A stretch of 64,000 bases of DNA from Bradyrhizobium xenonodulans (GTDB lineage: Bacteria; Pseudomonadota; Alphaproteobacteria; Rhizobiales; Xanthobacteraceae). Below are positions 20,869 to 30,009 of the stretch, in pieces. Position numbers and translations under genes: made by a program. The notes under the pieces were generated by a model. That model had not been told where the DNA came from and did no database searches. It saw only the letters and a list, made by a program, of their open reading frames with translations. Every line of letters starts with the position of its first letter. Positions within the stretch are counted from its first letter, which is position 1. Location: positions 744,001 to 808,000 of the forward strand of contig NZ_CP089391.1 in the NCBI RefSeq assembly GCF_027594865.1, read 5' to 3'.

Positions 20869-21366
20869 TCATCGCGATGGCGTGGTTTCGTTGGCGTGGA
20901 CGGCGGGCGGCAGCTTCATCTCGCCGCACGAGCAGCCGAGGCGATCGAGCAGGCCGCAGAGCTTGACGGCATCCGCATCGGACAGTTTCGAGCCGACATA
21001 TTTCTCGATCGCGGCGGAATAGGCGCCCCACATCCGCTTCTGCAATTCGCGGCCGGCTTCCGTGATCTCCACGAACTGGCCGCGCTTGTCGATCTTGCAT
21101 TCGCGCCGGGAGGCGAGACCCTCGTCGACCAGGCGATCGATCAGGCGCGAGGTGGAATATTGCGGGATCAGCATCTGCCGCTCGAGTTCCACCGGCCGCA
21201 ATTCACCCGAAGGTGCCCGCGACAATTCGAGCAGCGCATCGTACCATGCGAGCGGCGGGAACCCCGCCTTCTTCAGGTCCTGCTCGACGCAATCGAGCAC
21301 GCGGCTCTGTACCCGCATCAGGCGGATCCAGGCGGAAGTCGCCTCGGTCGATGGTTTGCGCTTCAT
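20869..21366 (-). CDS. MarR family transcriptional regulator
   Basis: A 165-residue winged-helix regulator. The core covers about residues 20-130 with LRPVELERQMLIPQYSTSRLIDRLVDEGL (recognition region) and the wing ECKIDKRGQFVEITEAG. A C-terminal CSCGE might be redox-active or metal-binding. The ATG at 21366 follows GAGCGGGACC; a TTG four codons upstream is an alternative. It is divergent from the GST gene, and two palindromes in the 126-bp gap (21406-21446) are the likely operators. Autorepression and repression of the transferase are inferred. Confidence 0.9.
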   Translation of the reverse strand: MKRKPSTEATSAWIRLMRVQSRVLDCVEQDLKKAGFPPLAWYDALLELSRAPSGELRPVELERQMLIPQYSTSRLIDRLVDEGLASRRECKIDKRGQFVEITEAGRELQKRMWGAYSAAIEKYVGSKLSDADAVKLCGLLDRLGCSCGEMKLPPAVHANETTPSR

Positions 21367-21405
21367 GGTCCCGCTCAAGCTCGTCGCCCGTCTCTTACCT
21401 CATTC

Positions 21406-21446
21406 GATGCACCTGCATCAATCTCGACTATTGGATGCAAGTGCAT
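21406..21446. promoter_or_regulatory. Two candidate MarR operators
   Basis: Operator 1 is GATGCACCTGCATC (21406-21419), with perfect 6-bp arms. Operator 2 is ATGCAAGTGCAT (21435-21446), with perfect 5-bp arms around AG. Both fit ATGCAnnTGCAT, and their centres are 28 bp apart. They lie between the divergent MarR and GST starts, 40 bp from the regulator ATG and 46 bp from the transferase ATG. Confidence 0.7.
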
Positions 21447-21492
21447 GTAGGCGTTCTTTCGCCCCTGCCAAGCAACAACAGGAGGAAATTCC

Positions 21493-22107
21493 ATGAAACT
21501 CTATTACTCGCCTGGCGCCTGCTCTCTGTCCCCCCACATCGCGCTCCTGGAAGCCGGCCTGCCCTATGAGCTGGTCAAGGTCGATATCCGGGCCAAGAAG
21601 CTCGAAAATGGCGAGGATTATCTGAAGCTGAATCCCAAGGGTCAGGTTCCCGCGCTGGGCCTCGACAGCGGCGAGATCGTGACCGAAGGCCCGGTCATTG
21701 TCCAGATGATCGCGGATCAGGCTTCCGCCAAGGCGCTGGCGCCGGCCCACGGCAGCTCCGAGCGCTACAAGCTGCTCGAATGGCTGAACTTTCTCACCTC
21801 GGAGGTCCACAAGAGTTTTGGCCCGATGTTCGCGCCGGCTCTGAACGACGAGGCCAAAGCCTTCTTCAAGGACCGCATCATGGGCAAGCTCAAATACATC
21901 GACAGCCAGCTCGCCGGCCGCGACTACCTCATGGGCAGCCAGTTCACGGTGGCCGACGGTTATCTCTTCACCATGCTGACTTGGAGCGATCGGATGAAAT
22001 TCGACCTCTCGGCCATGCCGAACCTGACCGCCTACAAGACCCGCGTCGCGGCGCGACCGCAGGTCCAGGCGGCGCTTAAGAAGGAAGGGTTGATCCAGCC
22101 CGCCTGA
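21493..22107 (+). CDS. Glutathione S-transferase (beta-class-like)
   Basis: A 204-residue transferase. The N-terminal thioredoxin-like domain begins MKLYYSPGACSLSPHI with the beta-class Cys10, then NPKGQVPAL and EGPVIVQMIAD. The helical C-terminal domain has YLMGSQFTVADGYLFTML. It conjugates glutathione to electrophiles or exchanges mixed disulfides in the cytoplasm. The start at 21493 follows AGGAGGAAATTCC. The divergent MarR regulator and nearby gshA suggest a detoxification unit. A probable terminator follows at 22127. Confidence 0.93.
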   Translation: MKLYYSPGACSLSPHIALLEAGLPYELVKVDIRAKKLENGEDYLKLNPKGQVPALGLDSGEIVTEGPVIVQMIADQASAKALAPAHGSSERYKLLEWLNFLTSEVHKSFGPMFAPALNDEAKAFFKDRIMGKLKYIDSQLAGRDYLMGSQFTVADGYLFTMLTWSDRMKFDLSAMPNLTAYKTRVAARPQVQAALKKEGLIQPA

Positions 22108-22126
22108 GGCCGGCGCGGGAACGATA

Positions 22127-22162
22127 AAAGGGGGGCCGATCCGGTGATCCGGTCCCCTTCTA
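22127..22162 (+). terminator. Probable terminator after the GST gene
   Basis: AAGGGGGGCCGATCCGG and TCCGGTCCCCTT pair with a small internal mismatch and are followed by CTATCTT. It lies 20 bp after the GST stop. Confidence 0.6.
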
Positions 22163-22337
22163 TCTTCAAGGCAGGGAATGCGGCCACCAAGGCGGTGTCT
22201 AAGACCAAAGATATCCCACCGGAACCCGACGCGATTGTATTTCTGCTGTAGACTTGTGAACCGCTGGTTGCATTAAGTAAGTGGTTCTGTCTTGTCAGCG
22301 CGTCCGAAGGGCGTCAAGTTCAGGTTGCAGGCCATTT

Positions 22338-22667
22338 ATGCTCCTATCGGAGTTGAATTTGACGATTGCCTTGATCCTGATTTTTGTAAGCGCGCTGGCG
22401 GGAATGGCCACCGGGTTCACGTACCGGGTCTGGGCCTTGGTCCTGATCTCGCCGCTGATTGCGGTCCTTGCCGCGATCATTCTTCATATCTACGGATTTG
22501 GCATCGTCGCAGGCGTGACAGTCATTACGGCCTGTCTCGTCGCCTCGGAGCTTGCCTATCTAAGTGCGACGTACTTAATGCACAGGCACGAAATTTCAGT
22601 TCAGGACGATATCGACGGCGGCCCAAGCGAGCAGAGCGAGCAGAAAATCCGCCGACAGCACAAATAG
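22338..22667 (+). CDS. Small inner-membrane protein of unknown function
   Basis: A 109-residue protein with about three hydrophobic helices (residues 7-24, 29-50, 54-78) and a charged C-terminal tail ending EQKIRRQHK. No family is recognised. The ATG at 22338 gives an N-terminus that leads straight into the first helix; in-frame starts up to 19 codons upstream are less likely. Its last 72 bp overlap, in antisense, the end of a possible small membrane gene on the other strand (22596-22814). Confidence 0.6.
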   Translation: MLLSELNLTIALILIFVSALAGMATGFTYRVWALVLISPLIAVLAAIILHIYGFGIVAGVTVITACLVASELAYLSATYLMHRHEISVQDDIDGGPSEQSEQKIRRQHK

Positions 22668-22814
22668 CGCCAGAGCTGCCCAAAACATGGGCCCCTTTCG
22701 CCGCAGACGCGCACCACCTGGTTGCGGCAGGAAACGCCTGAGGGCAGGCGCAGCGACAAATTTCGTGGCCAATTCGCGATCGAGCGTGGTCTTCCGAAGT
22801 GCAAGCGAATTCAT
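22596..22814 (-). CDS. Possible small membrane protein
   Basis: A 72-residue frame with a basic N-terminal half and one clear C-terminal membrane helix (MFWAALALFVLSADFLLALLAWAAVDIV). A ribosome-binding-like GGAAAGTG lies ahead of the ATG. It has no recognised family and overlaps the convergent gene at its 3' end, so it is only a moderate call. Confidence 0.4.
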   Translation of the reverse strand: MNSLALRKTTLDRELATKFVAAPALRRFLPQPGGARLRRKGPMFWAALALFVLSADFLLALLAWAAVDIVLN

Positions 22815-23044
22815 TGCAGAACACTTTCCTCGTAGTCTTCAACTTGCCGGCTTTCGGCAGCGGTCCAACTGTTTGATTCGTCGATTTTCAGAGCAAGACT
22901 AGTGCCAAAGAAGGGCGCCGCTTTGACGCGCCTATGGCAATGGTGTGCGGCGCTGGAACTCTGGCACGGTTCCTACGCGGGTTTTGTGACCGTTACCACA
23001 GTCTCGAGGAACATTCTGACGCAACCGTGATGATGTCGCTTAAA

Positions 23045-23079
23045 ACAAAAAGGCCGGATCGCTGATCCGGCCTTTTGTT
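23045..23079 (-). terminator. Rho-independent terminator after the fad operon
   Basis: AAAAAGGCCGGATC and GATCCGGCCTTTT form a perfect stem around GCT, with A and T runs on both sides so it can work on either strand. It lies 20 bp beyond the stop of the FadJ-type gene. Confidence 0.85.
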
Positions 23080-23098
23080 CTTGAACGGCCTCAAACGA

Positions 23099-25312
23099 TC
23101 AGGCCGCAGCCTTCTTCGGTGCGAAGCGGCCGTAGAAGGTTTCTCCCTTTGCGGCCATCTCCTCGAGCAGCTTCGGCGGCGTAAAGCGCGAGCCGTACTT
23201 GGCTTCGAGCTTGTGGCAGAGCTCGACGAACGTCTTCGGGCCCATGAAGTCGATGTAGGACAGCGTGCCGCCGGTGAACGGCGCGAAGCCGAAGCCGAGA
23301 ATCGAGCCGACGTCGGCCTCGCGCGGATCGGTGATGACGTGGTCCTCGACCGTGCGCGCGGCTTCCACCGCCTGCACCACCAGGAAGCGCTGCTTCAGCT
23401 CCTCGATGTCGAGCGTGTCGGGGTCGAGCTGCTTCGGCTGCAGCGCCGACAGACCCGGCCACAGGCTCTTCGAGCCCTTGCCCTTCTCGGGATAGTCGTA
23501 GAAGCCCTTGCTGTTCTTGCGGCCGAGGCGGCCCTGCTTCTCGACCAGCTCCACCATCAGCTTCTTCTGATCGGGATTGATGGCGTTGGGACCGAGATCG
23601 GCTTCGGTCGCCTTCATGATCTTGAGGCCGAGGTCGAGCGCGACTTCGTCCGAGAGCGAGAGCGGGCCGACCGGCATGCCGGCCATCTTGGCGCAGTTCT
23701 CGATCATCGCCGGCGGCACGCCCTCGAGGAACATCTCGTTGCCTTCTGCGACGTAGCGGCCGACGCAGCGGTTGGCGAAGAAGCCGCGGCTGTCATTGAC
23801 GACGATCGGCGTCTTGCCGATCTGCCGGACGTAGTCGAGCGCGGTCGCGAGCGCGACGTCGCCGGTGTTCTTGCCGAGGATGATCTCGACCAGCATCATC
23901 TTCTCGACCGGCGAGAAGAAGTGGATGCCGACGAACTTGCCCTGGTCCTTGAAGCTCTCGGCCAGCGAGGTGATCGGCAGCGTCGAGGTGTTCGACGCGA
24001 AGATCACGTCGGGCTTCATGTGCTCCTGCGCCTTGGCGAAGGTCTCGGCCTTGACCTTGCGGTCCTCGAACACGGCCTCGATGACGAGATCGACGTCCTT
24101 CAGCGCGGCATAGTCCGCGGTCGGCGTGATGCGCGCGAGCAGGGCTTCTGCATCCGTCGGCTTGGCGCGGCCCTTCTTGATCTGCTCCTCGATCACCTTC
24201 TGCGCGTGCGCCTTGCCCTTGTCGGCGCTCTCCTGGTCGCGGTCGATCAGCACGACGTCGAGGCCAGCGCGGGCCGAGACGTAGCCGACGCTCGCGCCCA
24301 TGAAGCCGGCGCCGATCACGGCGATCTTCTTCACCTTGGTTGCGGGCACGTCCTTCGGACGGCGCGCGCCCTTGTTCAGCTCCTGCATCGACAGGAACAG
24401 GCTGCGGATCATCGCGGCTGCTTCCTTCGAACGCAGCACCGAGGTGAAGTAGCGCGACTCGACGCGGAGCGCTGCGTCGATGGGCAGCTGGAGGCCTTCA
24501 TAGACGCAGCTCATGATCGCGCGCGCGGCCGGATAATTGTCGTAGGTCTCGCGGCGATAGATCGCGTTGCCGGCCGGGAACATCATCATGCCCGCCTTGG
24601 AGAACACCGGCCCGCCCGGGAGCTTGAAGCCCTTCTCGTCCCAGGGCGCGACGGCCTTGCCGCCCCCCTTGATCCAGTCCTTCGCGGCCTTGACGAGATC
24701 GGCGGCGGGAACGATGGCGTGAATGAGGTTCAACGCCTTGGCCTTCTCGACCGTGACGGGATCGCCCTTGAGCAGGATCGTCATGGCATCCTGCGGCGGC
24801 ACCAGGCGCGGCACGCGCTGCGTGCCGCCGGCGCCGGGGAACAGGCCGACCTTGACCTCAGGCAGGCCGAGACGCGTCTTGGGATTTTCCGCCGCGACGC
24901 GATAGTGACAGCACAGCGTGATCTCGAAGCCGCCGCCGAGCGCGAGGCCGTTGATCGCGGCCGCCCACGGCTTGCCTGAGGTCTCGATGGAGCGCAGCAC
25001 CTGCGAGAAGCGGCGGCTCTGGTCGAACAGCATCTGGTTCGCGGCGGTCTCGCCCTGCTCCTTGAAGACCTTTGCGTAGGCCTGGTTCATGCCTTCGAGC
25101 ATGGAGAGGTCAGCGCCGGCGCAGAAGGCGTCCTTGGCGGAGGTGATGACGACGCCCTTCACCGCGGCATCGGCCGTGGTCTCTTTGACGATCGCGTCGA
25201 GCTCGCTCGTCGAGGTCTCGTCGAGCACGTTCATCGAACGGCCCGGGATGTCCCAGGTGACGAGCGCGATGCCGTCTGCGTCGGTCTCAACCTTGAAATT
25301 CTTGTAAGCCAT
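23099..25312 (-). CDS. fadJ: Bifunctional enoyl-CoA hydratase / 3-hydroxyacyl-CoA dehydrogenase (FadJ/FadB type)
   Basis: A 737-residue two-enzyme protein for the middle steps of fatty-acid beta-oxidation. The N-terminal crotonase domain (about 1-190) contains [15 protein letters not shown] and [17 protein letters not shown]. The NAD-binding 3-hydroxyacyl-CoA dehydrogenase domain starts near residue 328 with [15 protein letters not shown], followed by [10 protein letters not shown] and [10 protein letters not shown]. It is the third enzyme gene of a minus-strand operon with the acyl-CoA dehydrogenase and thiolase (18 bp from the thiolase). The start at 25312 follows GGGAG. FadB and FadJ cannot be told apart with certainty. 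Confidence 0.93.
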   Translation of the reverse strand: MAYKNFKVETDADGIALVTWDIPGRSMNVLDETSTSELDAIVKETTADAAVKGVVITSAKDAFCAGADLSMLEGMNQAYAKVFKEQGETAANQMLFDQSRRFSQVLRSIETSGKPWAAAINGLALGGGFEITLCCHYRVAAENPKTRLGLPEVKVGLFPGAGGTQRVPRLVPPQDAMTILLKGDPVTVEKAKALNLIHAIVPAADLVKAAKDWIKGGGKAVAPWDEKGFKLPGGPVFSKAGMMMFPAGNAIYRRETYDNYPAARAIMSCVYEGLQLPIDAALRVESRYFTSVLRSKEAAAMIRSLFLSMQELNKGARRPKDVPATKVKKIAVIGAGFMGASVGYVSARAGLDVVLIDRDQESADKGKAHAQKVIEEQIKKGRAKPTDAEALLARITPTADYAALKDVDLVIEAVFEDRKVKAETFAKAQEHMKPDVIFASNTSTLPITSLAESFKDQGKFVGIHFFSPVEKMMLVEIILGKNTGDVALATALDYVRQIGKTPIVVNDSRGFFANRCVGRYVAEGNEMFLEGVPPAMIENCAKMAGMPVGPLSLSDEVALDLGLKIMKATEADLGPNAINPDQKKLMVELVEKQGRLGRKNSKGFYDYPEKGKGSKSLWPGLSALQPKQLDPDTLDIEELKQRFLVVQAVEAARTVEDHVITDPREADVGSILGFGFAPFTGGTLSYIDFMGPKTFVELCHKLEAKYGSRFTPPKLLEEMAAKGETFYGRFAPKKAAA

Positions 25313-25330
25313 GTTGGTTGCTCCCTACCC

Positions 25331-26539
25331 TTAGACGCGCTCGATGATGGTCGCGGTGCCCATGCCGCCGCCGATGCACAACGTCACCAGCGCGGTCGCT
25401 TTGTTGGTGCGCTCGAGCTCGTCGAGCACGGTGCCCAAAATCATCGCGCCGGTGGCCCCCAAGGGATGGCCGAGCGCGATGGCGCCGCCGTTGACGTTGA
25501 TCTTGGCGTTGTCGATGTCGAAGGCCTGGATGTAGCGCAGCACGACCGAGGCAAAGGCCTCGTTGAGCTCGAACAGGTCGATGTCCGACTTCTTCATGCC
25601 CGAGCGCGCGAACAGCTTTTCGGTGACGTCGACCGGACCGGTCAGCATCATCGCCGGCTCGGAGCCGATGTTGGCGAACGCGCGGATTTTCGCGCGCGGC
25701 TTCAGGCCGTACTTGCTGCCCGCATCCTTGCTGCCGAGCAGCACGGCGCCAGCGCCGTCGACGATCCCCGAGGAGTTGCCGGCGTGGTGCACGTAATTGA
25801 CGCGCTCGATCTCGGGGTGCGACTGCACCGCGACGCCGTCGAAGCCGCCCATCTGCGCCATCATCGTGAACGACGGCTGCAGCTGCGCCAGCGACTGCAT
25901 CGTCGTCGAGGGACGCATGTGCTCGTCCTTGGCGAGGATGGTGAGGCCGTTGATGTCCTTCACCGGGACGATCGACTTGTCGAAGCGGCCTTCTTCCCAG
26001 GACTTCGCCGCACGCTGCTGGCTCTGCACCGCATAGGCGTCGACGTCGTCGCGCGAGAAGCCGTATTTGGTCGCGATCAGATCGGCCGACACGCCCTGCG
26101 GCATGAAATAGGCCGGCACCGCCATCGAGGGATCCATCGGCCAAGCGCCGCCGGAGGCGCCGATGCCGACGCGGCTCATGGATTCGGCACCGCCGCCGAT
26201 CACCAGCTCATGCTGGCCGCTCATCACCTGGGCGGCGGCAAAGTTCACGGCGTCGAGGCCGGAGGCGCAGAAGCGGCTGATCTGAACGCCGGGCACGGCT
26301 TCGCCGAGACCCGCCTTCAGCGCGGCGAATCGCGCAATGTCGGAGCCGGCTTCACCGACGGGATCGACGACGCCGAGGATTACGTCGTCGACCGAATCCT
26401 CGGGAAGGTTGTTGCGGTCCTTCAGGGCCTTGAGCGGCACGGTCGCGAGCGCAAGCGCGGTTACTTCATGCAGCGCGCCGTCGGCCTTGCCGCGGCCACG
26501 CGGGGTTCGGACGTGGTCGTAGATATAGGCATCTGCCAT
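25331..26539 (-). CDS. fadA: Acetyl-CoA C-acyltransferase (thiolase)
   Basis: A 402-residue thiolase that cleaves 3-ketoacyl-CoA with CoA in the last beta-oxidation step. The acyl-accepting Cys91 is in [10 protein letters not shown]. The C-terminal motifs [18 protein letters not shown] and [11 protein letters not shown] carry the His and second Cys. The start follows AGGAGG. It lies between the FadJ-type gene (18 bp downstream) and the acyl-CoA dehydrogenase (71 bp upstream), a complete degradative set. A biosynthetic (phaA-like) role is less likely in this context. Confidence 0.94.
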   Translation of the reverse strand: MADAYIYDHVRTPRGRGKADGALHEVTALALATVPLKALKDRNNLPEDSVDDVILGVVDPVGEAGSDIARFAALKAGLGEAVPGVQISRFCASGLDAVNFAAAQVMSGQHELVIGGGAESMSRVGIGASGGAWPMDPSMAVPAYFMPQGVSADLIATKYGFSRDDVDAYAVQSQQRAAKSWEEGRFDKSIVPVKDINGLTILAKDEHMRPSTTMQSLAQLQPSFTMMAQMGGFDGVAVQSHPEIERVNYVHHAGNSSGIVDGAGAVLLGSKDAGSKYGLKPRAKIRAFANIGSEPAMMLTGPVDVTEKLFARSGMKKSDIDLFELNEAFASVVLRYIQAFDIDNAKINVNGGAIALGHPLGATGAMILGTVLDELERTNKATALVTLCIGGGMGTATIIERV

Positions 26540-26610
26540 GGGAGCCTCCTGATTGCGGTTATCTCGGTGACGACCGCTGCGCGGTCGCGATCATTCGTGG
26601 GGCGAAAGAC

Positions 26611-28401
26611 TCAGAAGGCTTCCGCCGGCAATTCCATGATGGTGGCGCAGCCGGCCTGGATGCGCGCGAGATTGGCGGCGGTCTCCGGCAGCATCCGCTC
26701 CATGAAGAAGCGGCCGGTGACGAGCTTGGTCGAGAGATAGGGCGTCGCCCCGCTCTCGGCAATCTTGGCATTCGTCACCTTCGCCATCTTTGCCCACATG
26801 TAGCCGAGCGCGACGAAGCCGAAGAGATGCAGGTAGTCGGTCGCGGCAGCGCCGGCATTGTCCGGCTTCGCCATCGCGTTCTGCATCAACCAGGTGGTGG
26901 CCTGTTGGAGATGGCCGAGCGAAGCCGACAGCGGGGTGATGAAGGGCTTGAGTGCCTCGTCGCTACCGTTCTCCTTGGCGAAGGCCATGACCTCGCCGAA
27001 GAAGGCCATGATGGCCCGGCCGCCGTCGCGCGGCAGCTTGCGGCCGACGAGGTCGAGCGCCTGGATACCGTTGGCGCCTTCATAGATCATCGCGATACGC
27101 GCATCGCGCACGAATTGCTCCATGCCCTGCTCGGCGATGTAGCCGTGGCCGCCATACATCTGCTGCGCCTGCACCGCATTGGCGAAGCCGTAATCGGTGA
27201 GGAAGCCCTTCAGTACGGGCGTCATCAGGCCCATGTGGTCGTCGGCGGCCTGACGGTCCTTCGGATCCTCCGAGCGGTGGGCGACGTCGCTCTTCAGCGC
27301 GGTCCACATCACGAAGGCGCGCGCGGCCTCGTTGAAGGCGCGGATCGAAAGCAGCGTGCGGCGGACGTCGGGATGCACGATGATCGGGTCGGCGTGCTTG
27401 TCGGGCGCCTTGGCGCCGGTCAGCGCGCGGCCCTGGATGCGCTCGCGGGCATAGGCGACCGCGTTCTGATAGGCGACCTCGGACTGCGCGAGACCCTGAA
27501 CGGCAACCCCGAGGCGGGCCTCGTTCATCATCACGAACATGCCCTGCATGCCCTTGTTTTCTTCGCCGATCAGCCAGCCGGTGGCGTTGTCGTAGTTCAT
27601 CACGCAGGTGGAGTTGCCGTGGATGCCCATCTTGTGCTCGATCGAGCCGCAGACGACGCCGTTGCGCTGCCCAACCGAACCATCGGCGTTGACCAGGAAT
27701 TTCGGCACCACGAACAGCGAGACGCCCTTGATGCCGGCGGGCGCGCCCTCGATGCGGGCGAGCACGAGGTGGATGATGTTGGGAGCCAAATCATGCTCAC
27801 CGGCCGAGATGAAGATCTTGGTGCCGGTGATCTTGAAGCTGCCGTCGGCCTGGCGCACCGCCTTGGTGCGGAGCATGCCGAGATCGGTGCCGCAATGCGG
27901 CTCGGTCAGGTTCATGGTGCCGGTCCACTCGCCCGCCACCATCTTCGGCACATAGGTCTGCTTCTGCTCGGGCGAGCCGTGCACGATCAGCGCCGCGGTC
28001 GCGCCCATGGTGAGGCCGCCATACATCGAGAACGCCATGTTGGCTGAGATCTGGAATTCGTTGACCGCCTGGCTCAGCGTCACCGGCAGACCCTGGCCGC
28101 CGAACTCGGTCGGCGCCGACAGACCAAGCCAGCCGCCTTCGACGACCTGCTTGAAGGCGTCCTTGAAGCCTTTCGGCGTGGTGACGCTGCCGTCGTCGGC
28201 GCGCTTGCAGCCTTCGAGATCGCCGACGCGGTTGAGCGGCTGCAGCACTTCTTCGGCGAGCTTGGCGGCTTCACCCAGGATCGCTTCGCGCACGTCGCTC
28301 GACGCATCGGAGAAGCCGGCGAGGTTGTCGTAGCGGTCGATCTGGAAGACGTCGTTGAGCAGGAAGTTCACGTCTTCGACGGGGGCTTTGTAGATCGGCA
28401 T
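26611..28401 (-). CDS. Acyl-CoA dehydrogenase (long form, DmdC-like)
   Basis: A 596-residue flavoenzyme, about 200 residues longer than standard acyl-CoA dehydrogenases because of N- and C-terminal extensions. This is the architecture of the FadE-like/3-methylmercaptopropionyl-CoA dehydrogenase group. FAD/substrate motifs include MNLTEPHCGTDLG, ITGTKIFISAGEHDL and MYGGHGYIAEQGMEQFVRDARI. It introduces the alpha,beta double bond and passes electrons to ETF. The ATG at 28401 has GGGAGACCTCC upstream and fits the family start MPIYKAPVEDVNFLL. The exact acyl chain is not predictable. Confidence 0.92.
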   Translation of the reverse strand: MPIYKAPVEDVNFLLNDVFQIDRYDNLAGFSDASSDVREAILGEAAKLAEEVLQPLNRVGDLEGCKRADDGSVTTPKGFKDAFKQVVEGGWLGLSAPTEFGGQGLPVTLSQAVNEFQISANMAFSMYGGLTMGATAALIVHGSPEQKQTYVPKMVAGEWTGTMNLTEPHCGTDLGMLRTKAVRQADGSFKITGTKIFISAGEHDLAPNIIHLVLARIEGAPAGIKGVSLFVVPKFLVNADGSVGQRNGVVCGSIEHKMGIHGNSTCVMNYDNATGWLIGEENKGMQGMFVMMNEARLGVAVQGLAQSEVAYQNAVAYARERIQGRALTGAKAPDKHADPIIVHPDVRRTLLSIRAFNEAARAFVMWTALKSDVAHRSEDPKDRQAADDHMGLMTPVLKGFLTDYGFANAVQAQQMYGGHGYIAEQGMEQFVRDARIAMIYEGANGIQALDLVGRKLPRDGGRAIMAFFGEVMAFAKENGSDEALKPFITPLSASLGHLQQATTWLMQNAMAKPDNAGAAATDYLHLFGFVALGYMWAKMAKVTNAKIAESGATPYLSTKLVTGRFFMERMLPETAANLARIQAGCATIMELPAEAF

Positions 28402-28441
28402 GGAGGTCTCCCGGCAGGGCCTTGAAGGGATGATGTTGGGC

Positions 28442-28828
28442 TTATGATTGGGCGGCGGCAAGCTGCTCCGCCATCAGGCGATGCAGCATGTTGATCGCCT
28501 TGAGCGGACGCACCATCACCTTGAAATGGGTGATGCGTCCCTCGGCATCGAAGCTGATGATGTCGACACCGTTGATCTCGATGCCGTCGATGATGGTCTT
28601 GAATTCGAGCACGGCACCGCGCTCGCTCTTCCACTCGCCGACATAGGTGAAGCCGGGACCGCCGAGCACCTTCTCGGCGCTCGCGAGATATTTGAAGGTG
28701 ATGTCGCGTCCGCGCTGCGGCGAATGCACGACAGGGCTTTCGAACACGGCGTCAGGATGCAGCAAGTCCCAGAGCGCGGCGCGGTCGTGAGACTTCATAT
28801 AGCCGTACCAGGAGTCGAGGCCGGTCAT
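28442..28828 (-). CDS. SnoaL-like (NTF2-fold) protein
   Basis: A 128-residue single-domain NTF2-like protein starting MTGLDSWYGYMKSHDRAALWDLLHPDAVFESPV, the usual helix-then-cone pattern of SnoaL-like enzymes and binding proteins. It is the first gene of the beta-oxidation operon, 40 bp ahead of the acyl-CoA dehydrogenase. Its role may be binding or isomerising a pathway intermediate, but no activity can be assigned. The start has GGGAGG about 10 bases upstream. Confidence 0.85.
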   Translation of the reverse strand: MTGLDSWYGYMKSHDRAALWDLLHPDAVFESPVVHSPQRGRDITFKYLASAEKVLGGPGFTYVGEWKSERGAVLEFKTIIDGIEINGVDIISFDAEGRITHFKVMVRPLKAINMLHRLMAEQLAAAQS

Positions 28829-28951
28829 TGTCGGGGTGCCTCCCTAAAGGCCTGGACAAAAAAACGCGAAAACAACCCCATGCACAGTAGCGAGAAGGTT
28901 GATTCCGCTGGGTTTTCGGATCGGGTCTTGTGGCCCGACCTTGAGCCGTCT

Positions 28952-28987
28952 CATATGCACATTGACGCATATGCGCCGATGCGCATA
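28952..28987. promoter_or_regulatory. Candidate PadR operators
   Basis: Two overlapping palindromes lie in the PadR/fad divergent region. CATATGC-N8-GCATATG is at 28952-28973 and TATGCGC-CGAT-GCGCATA is at 28970-28987; both have perfect 7-bp arms. The first has the ATG-N8-CAT-like spacing known for PadR-family sites. They sit 44 bp before the PadR gene and 123 bp before the operon start. Confidence 0.7.
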
Positions 28988-29031
28988 AAGTCAAGCAGGT
29001 TGGTCGAAGGGTCGAAGAATGGAGGCCGGTC

Positions 29032-29622
29032 ATGGCACTGGGCGACGCAATCCTCGCATGCCTGACGGAACGTCCGATGACGGGCTACGAGCTCGCCAAG
29101 ACATTCGACTCCTCGATCGGCTTCTTCTGGAAGGCCGACCACCAGCAGATCTACCGCGAACTCTCCAAGCTGCGCGACCGCGGCTACATCCAGGGCCGCG
29201 AGGTCGTGCAAACAGGCAAGCCCAATAAACTGATCTATACGCTGACTCCCGAGGGCCGAACAGCGCTGCGGCACTGGGCCGCGCGGCCAAGCACGCCGCC
29301 CTCGATCAAGGACGACCTCCTGGTGCGGCTGCATGCGCTCGACAGCATCGACCTCGAGCCCATGCGGACCGATCTGATGGCCCGGCTGGAGCACCATCGT
29401 GACCGGCACGAGAACTATGAGCGGATCCTGAAGAAGCGCTTCCCGGAGGGAACGGCGGAGGGCAGGCTCGACCTCGGCAATCTGCTGCTGCTTCAGCTCG
29501 GCGCCCGGCACGAGCAGCTCGTGGCCGACTTCTGCGAGGAGGCGCTCGAGGCGCTGTCGGCGATGAGCGGCAAGGGGACGGTGGTGCCGCTGGGGGATGG
29601 CAAGCGGGAGGGGAAGGACTGA
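29032..29622 (+). CDS. PadR family transcriptional regulator
   Basis: A 196-residue regulator. The N-terminal winged helix (about 1-85) begins MALGDAILACLTERPMTGYELAKTF and includes QQIYRELSKLRDRGYI. The C-terminal PadR-type helical dimerisation region (Vir_act_alpha_C-like) covers about 90-180. It is divergent from the beta-oxidation operon and most likely represses it until an acyl-CoA or aromatic effector binds. Two nested palindromes at 28952-28987 are candidate sites. Confidence 0.9.
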   Translation: MALGDAILACLTERPMTGYELAKTFDSSIGFFWKADHQQIYRELSKLRDRGYIQGREVVQTGKPNKLIYTLTPEGRTALRHWAARPSTPPSIKDDLLVRLHALDSIDLEPMRTDLMARLEHHRDRHENYERILKKRFPEGTAEGRLDLGNLLLLQLGARHEQLVADFCEEALEALSAMSGKGTVVPLGDGKREGKD

Positions 29623-30009
29623 GGCTGTCGGGTTCAACGTCTGGCGAGGCTGCCACTACACTCACCGGTGTCATGCCCCGCGAAGGCGGGGCATCCAGTA
29701 CTCCGAGGCGGCGCGGCTGGAATCGAGCCGCCGCGGCGTACTGGATCGCCCGCCTTCGCGGGCGATGACAGCCGAGTATGTGGCGACAGCGGATACGGCG
29801 ACACAGGTCCGGTCCCAGCCTCCCCGGGTTCCCGCCGCCCAACTTTAAGACACCGGCAACGCATTCCTTAACCCGTTATTTACCGTAACGGACAAAAGTC
29901 GGTTTTCGAGGCAGACGACCCACGCCAAATCCGGTTGTGTTTGCAACTGGCACGCGTGGGGAGGCTGGAGGTGCCGGGTGGGGCGCCGAAGTCGGAACCG
30001 GACAGAGTC
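29623..30009 (+). promoter_or_regulatory. Non-coding region before the PodJ-like gene
   Basis: The first half holds a family A repeat (29670-29769). The second half, 240 bp before the start at 30010, is less GC-rich. It contains a CtrA-like half-matched box TTAA-CCCGTTA-TTTA at 29868-29882 and a GAGTC (CcrM methylation type) site at 30005-30009, directly before the ATG. No gene is seen. Confidence 0.5.
29670..29769. repeat. Intergenic palindromic repeat, family A, copy 1
   Basis: The ends GTCATGCCCCGCGAAGG and CCTTCGCGGGCGATGAC are complementary outer parts. Each end also folds on itself (GCCCCGC-GAAG-GCGGGGC on the left, CGCCCGC-CTTC-GCGGGCG on the right). The inner ATCCAGTACT/GCGTACTGGAT pair forms a further stem. 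The element lies between the PadR gene and the PodJ-like gene. Confidence 0.85.

Noticed and set aside
23075..24979. 634-codon open frame on the plus strand opposite the FadJ-type gene
   Set aside because: Antisense shadow produced by strong GC3 bias; composition is Arg/His/Asp/Leu-rich without domains, and the opposite strand encodes a full canonical enzyme.
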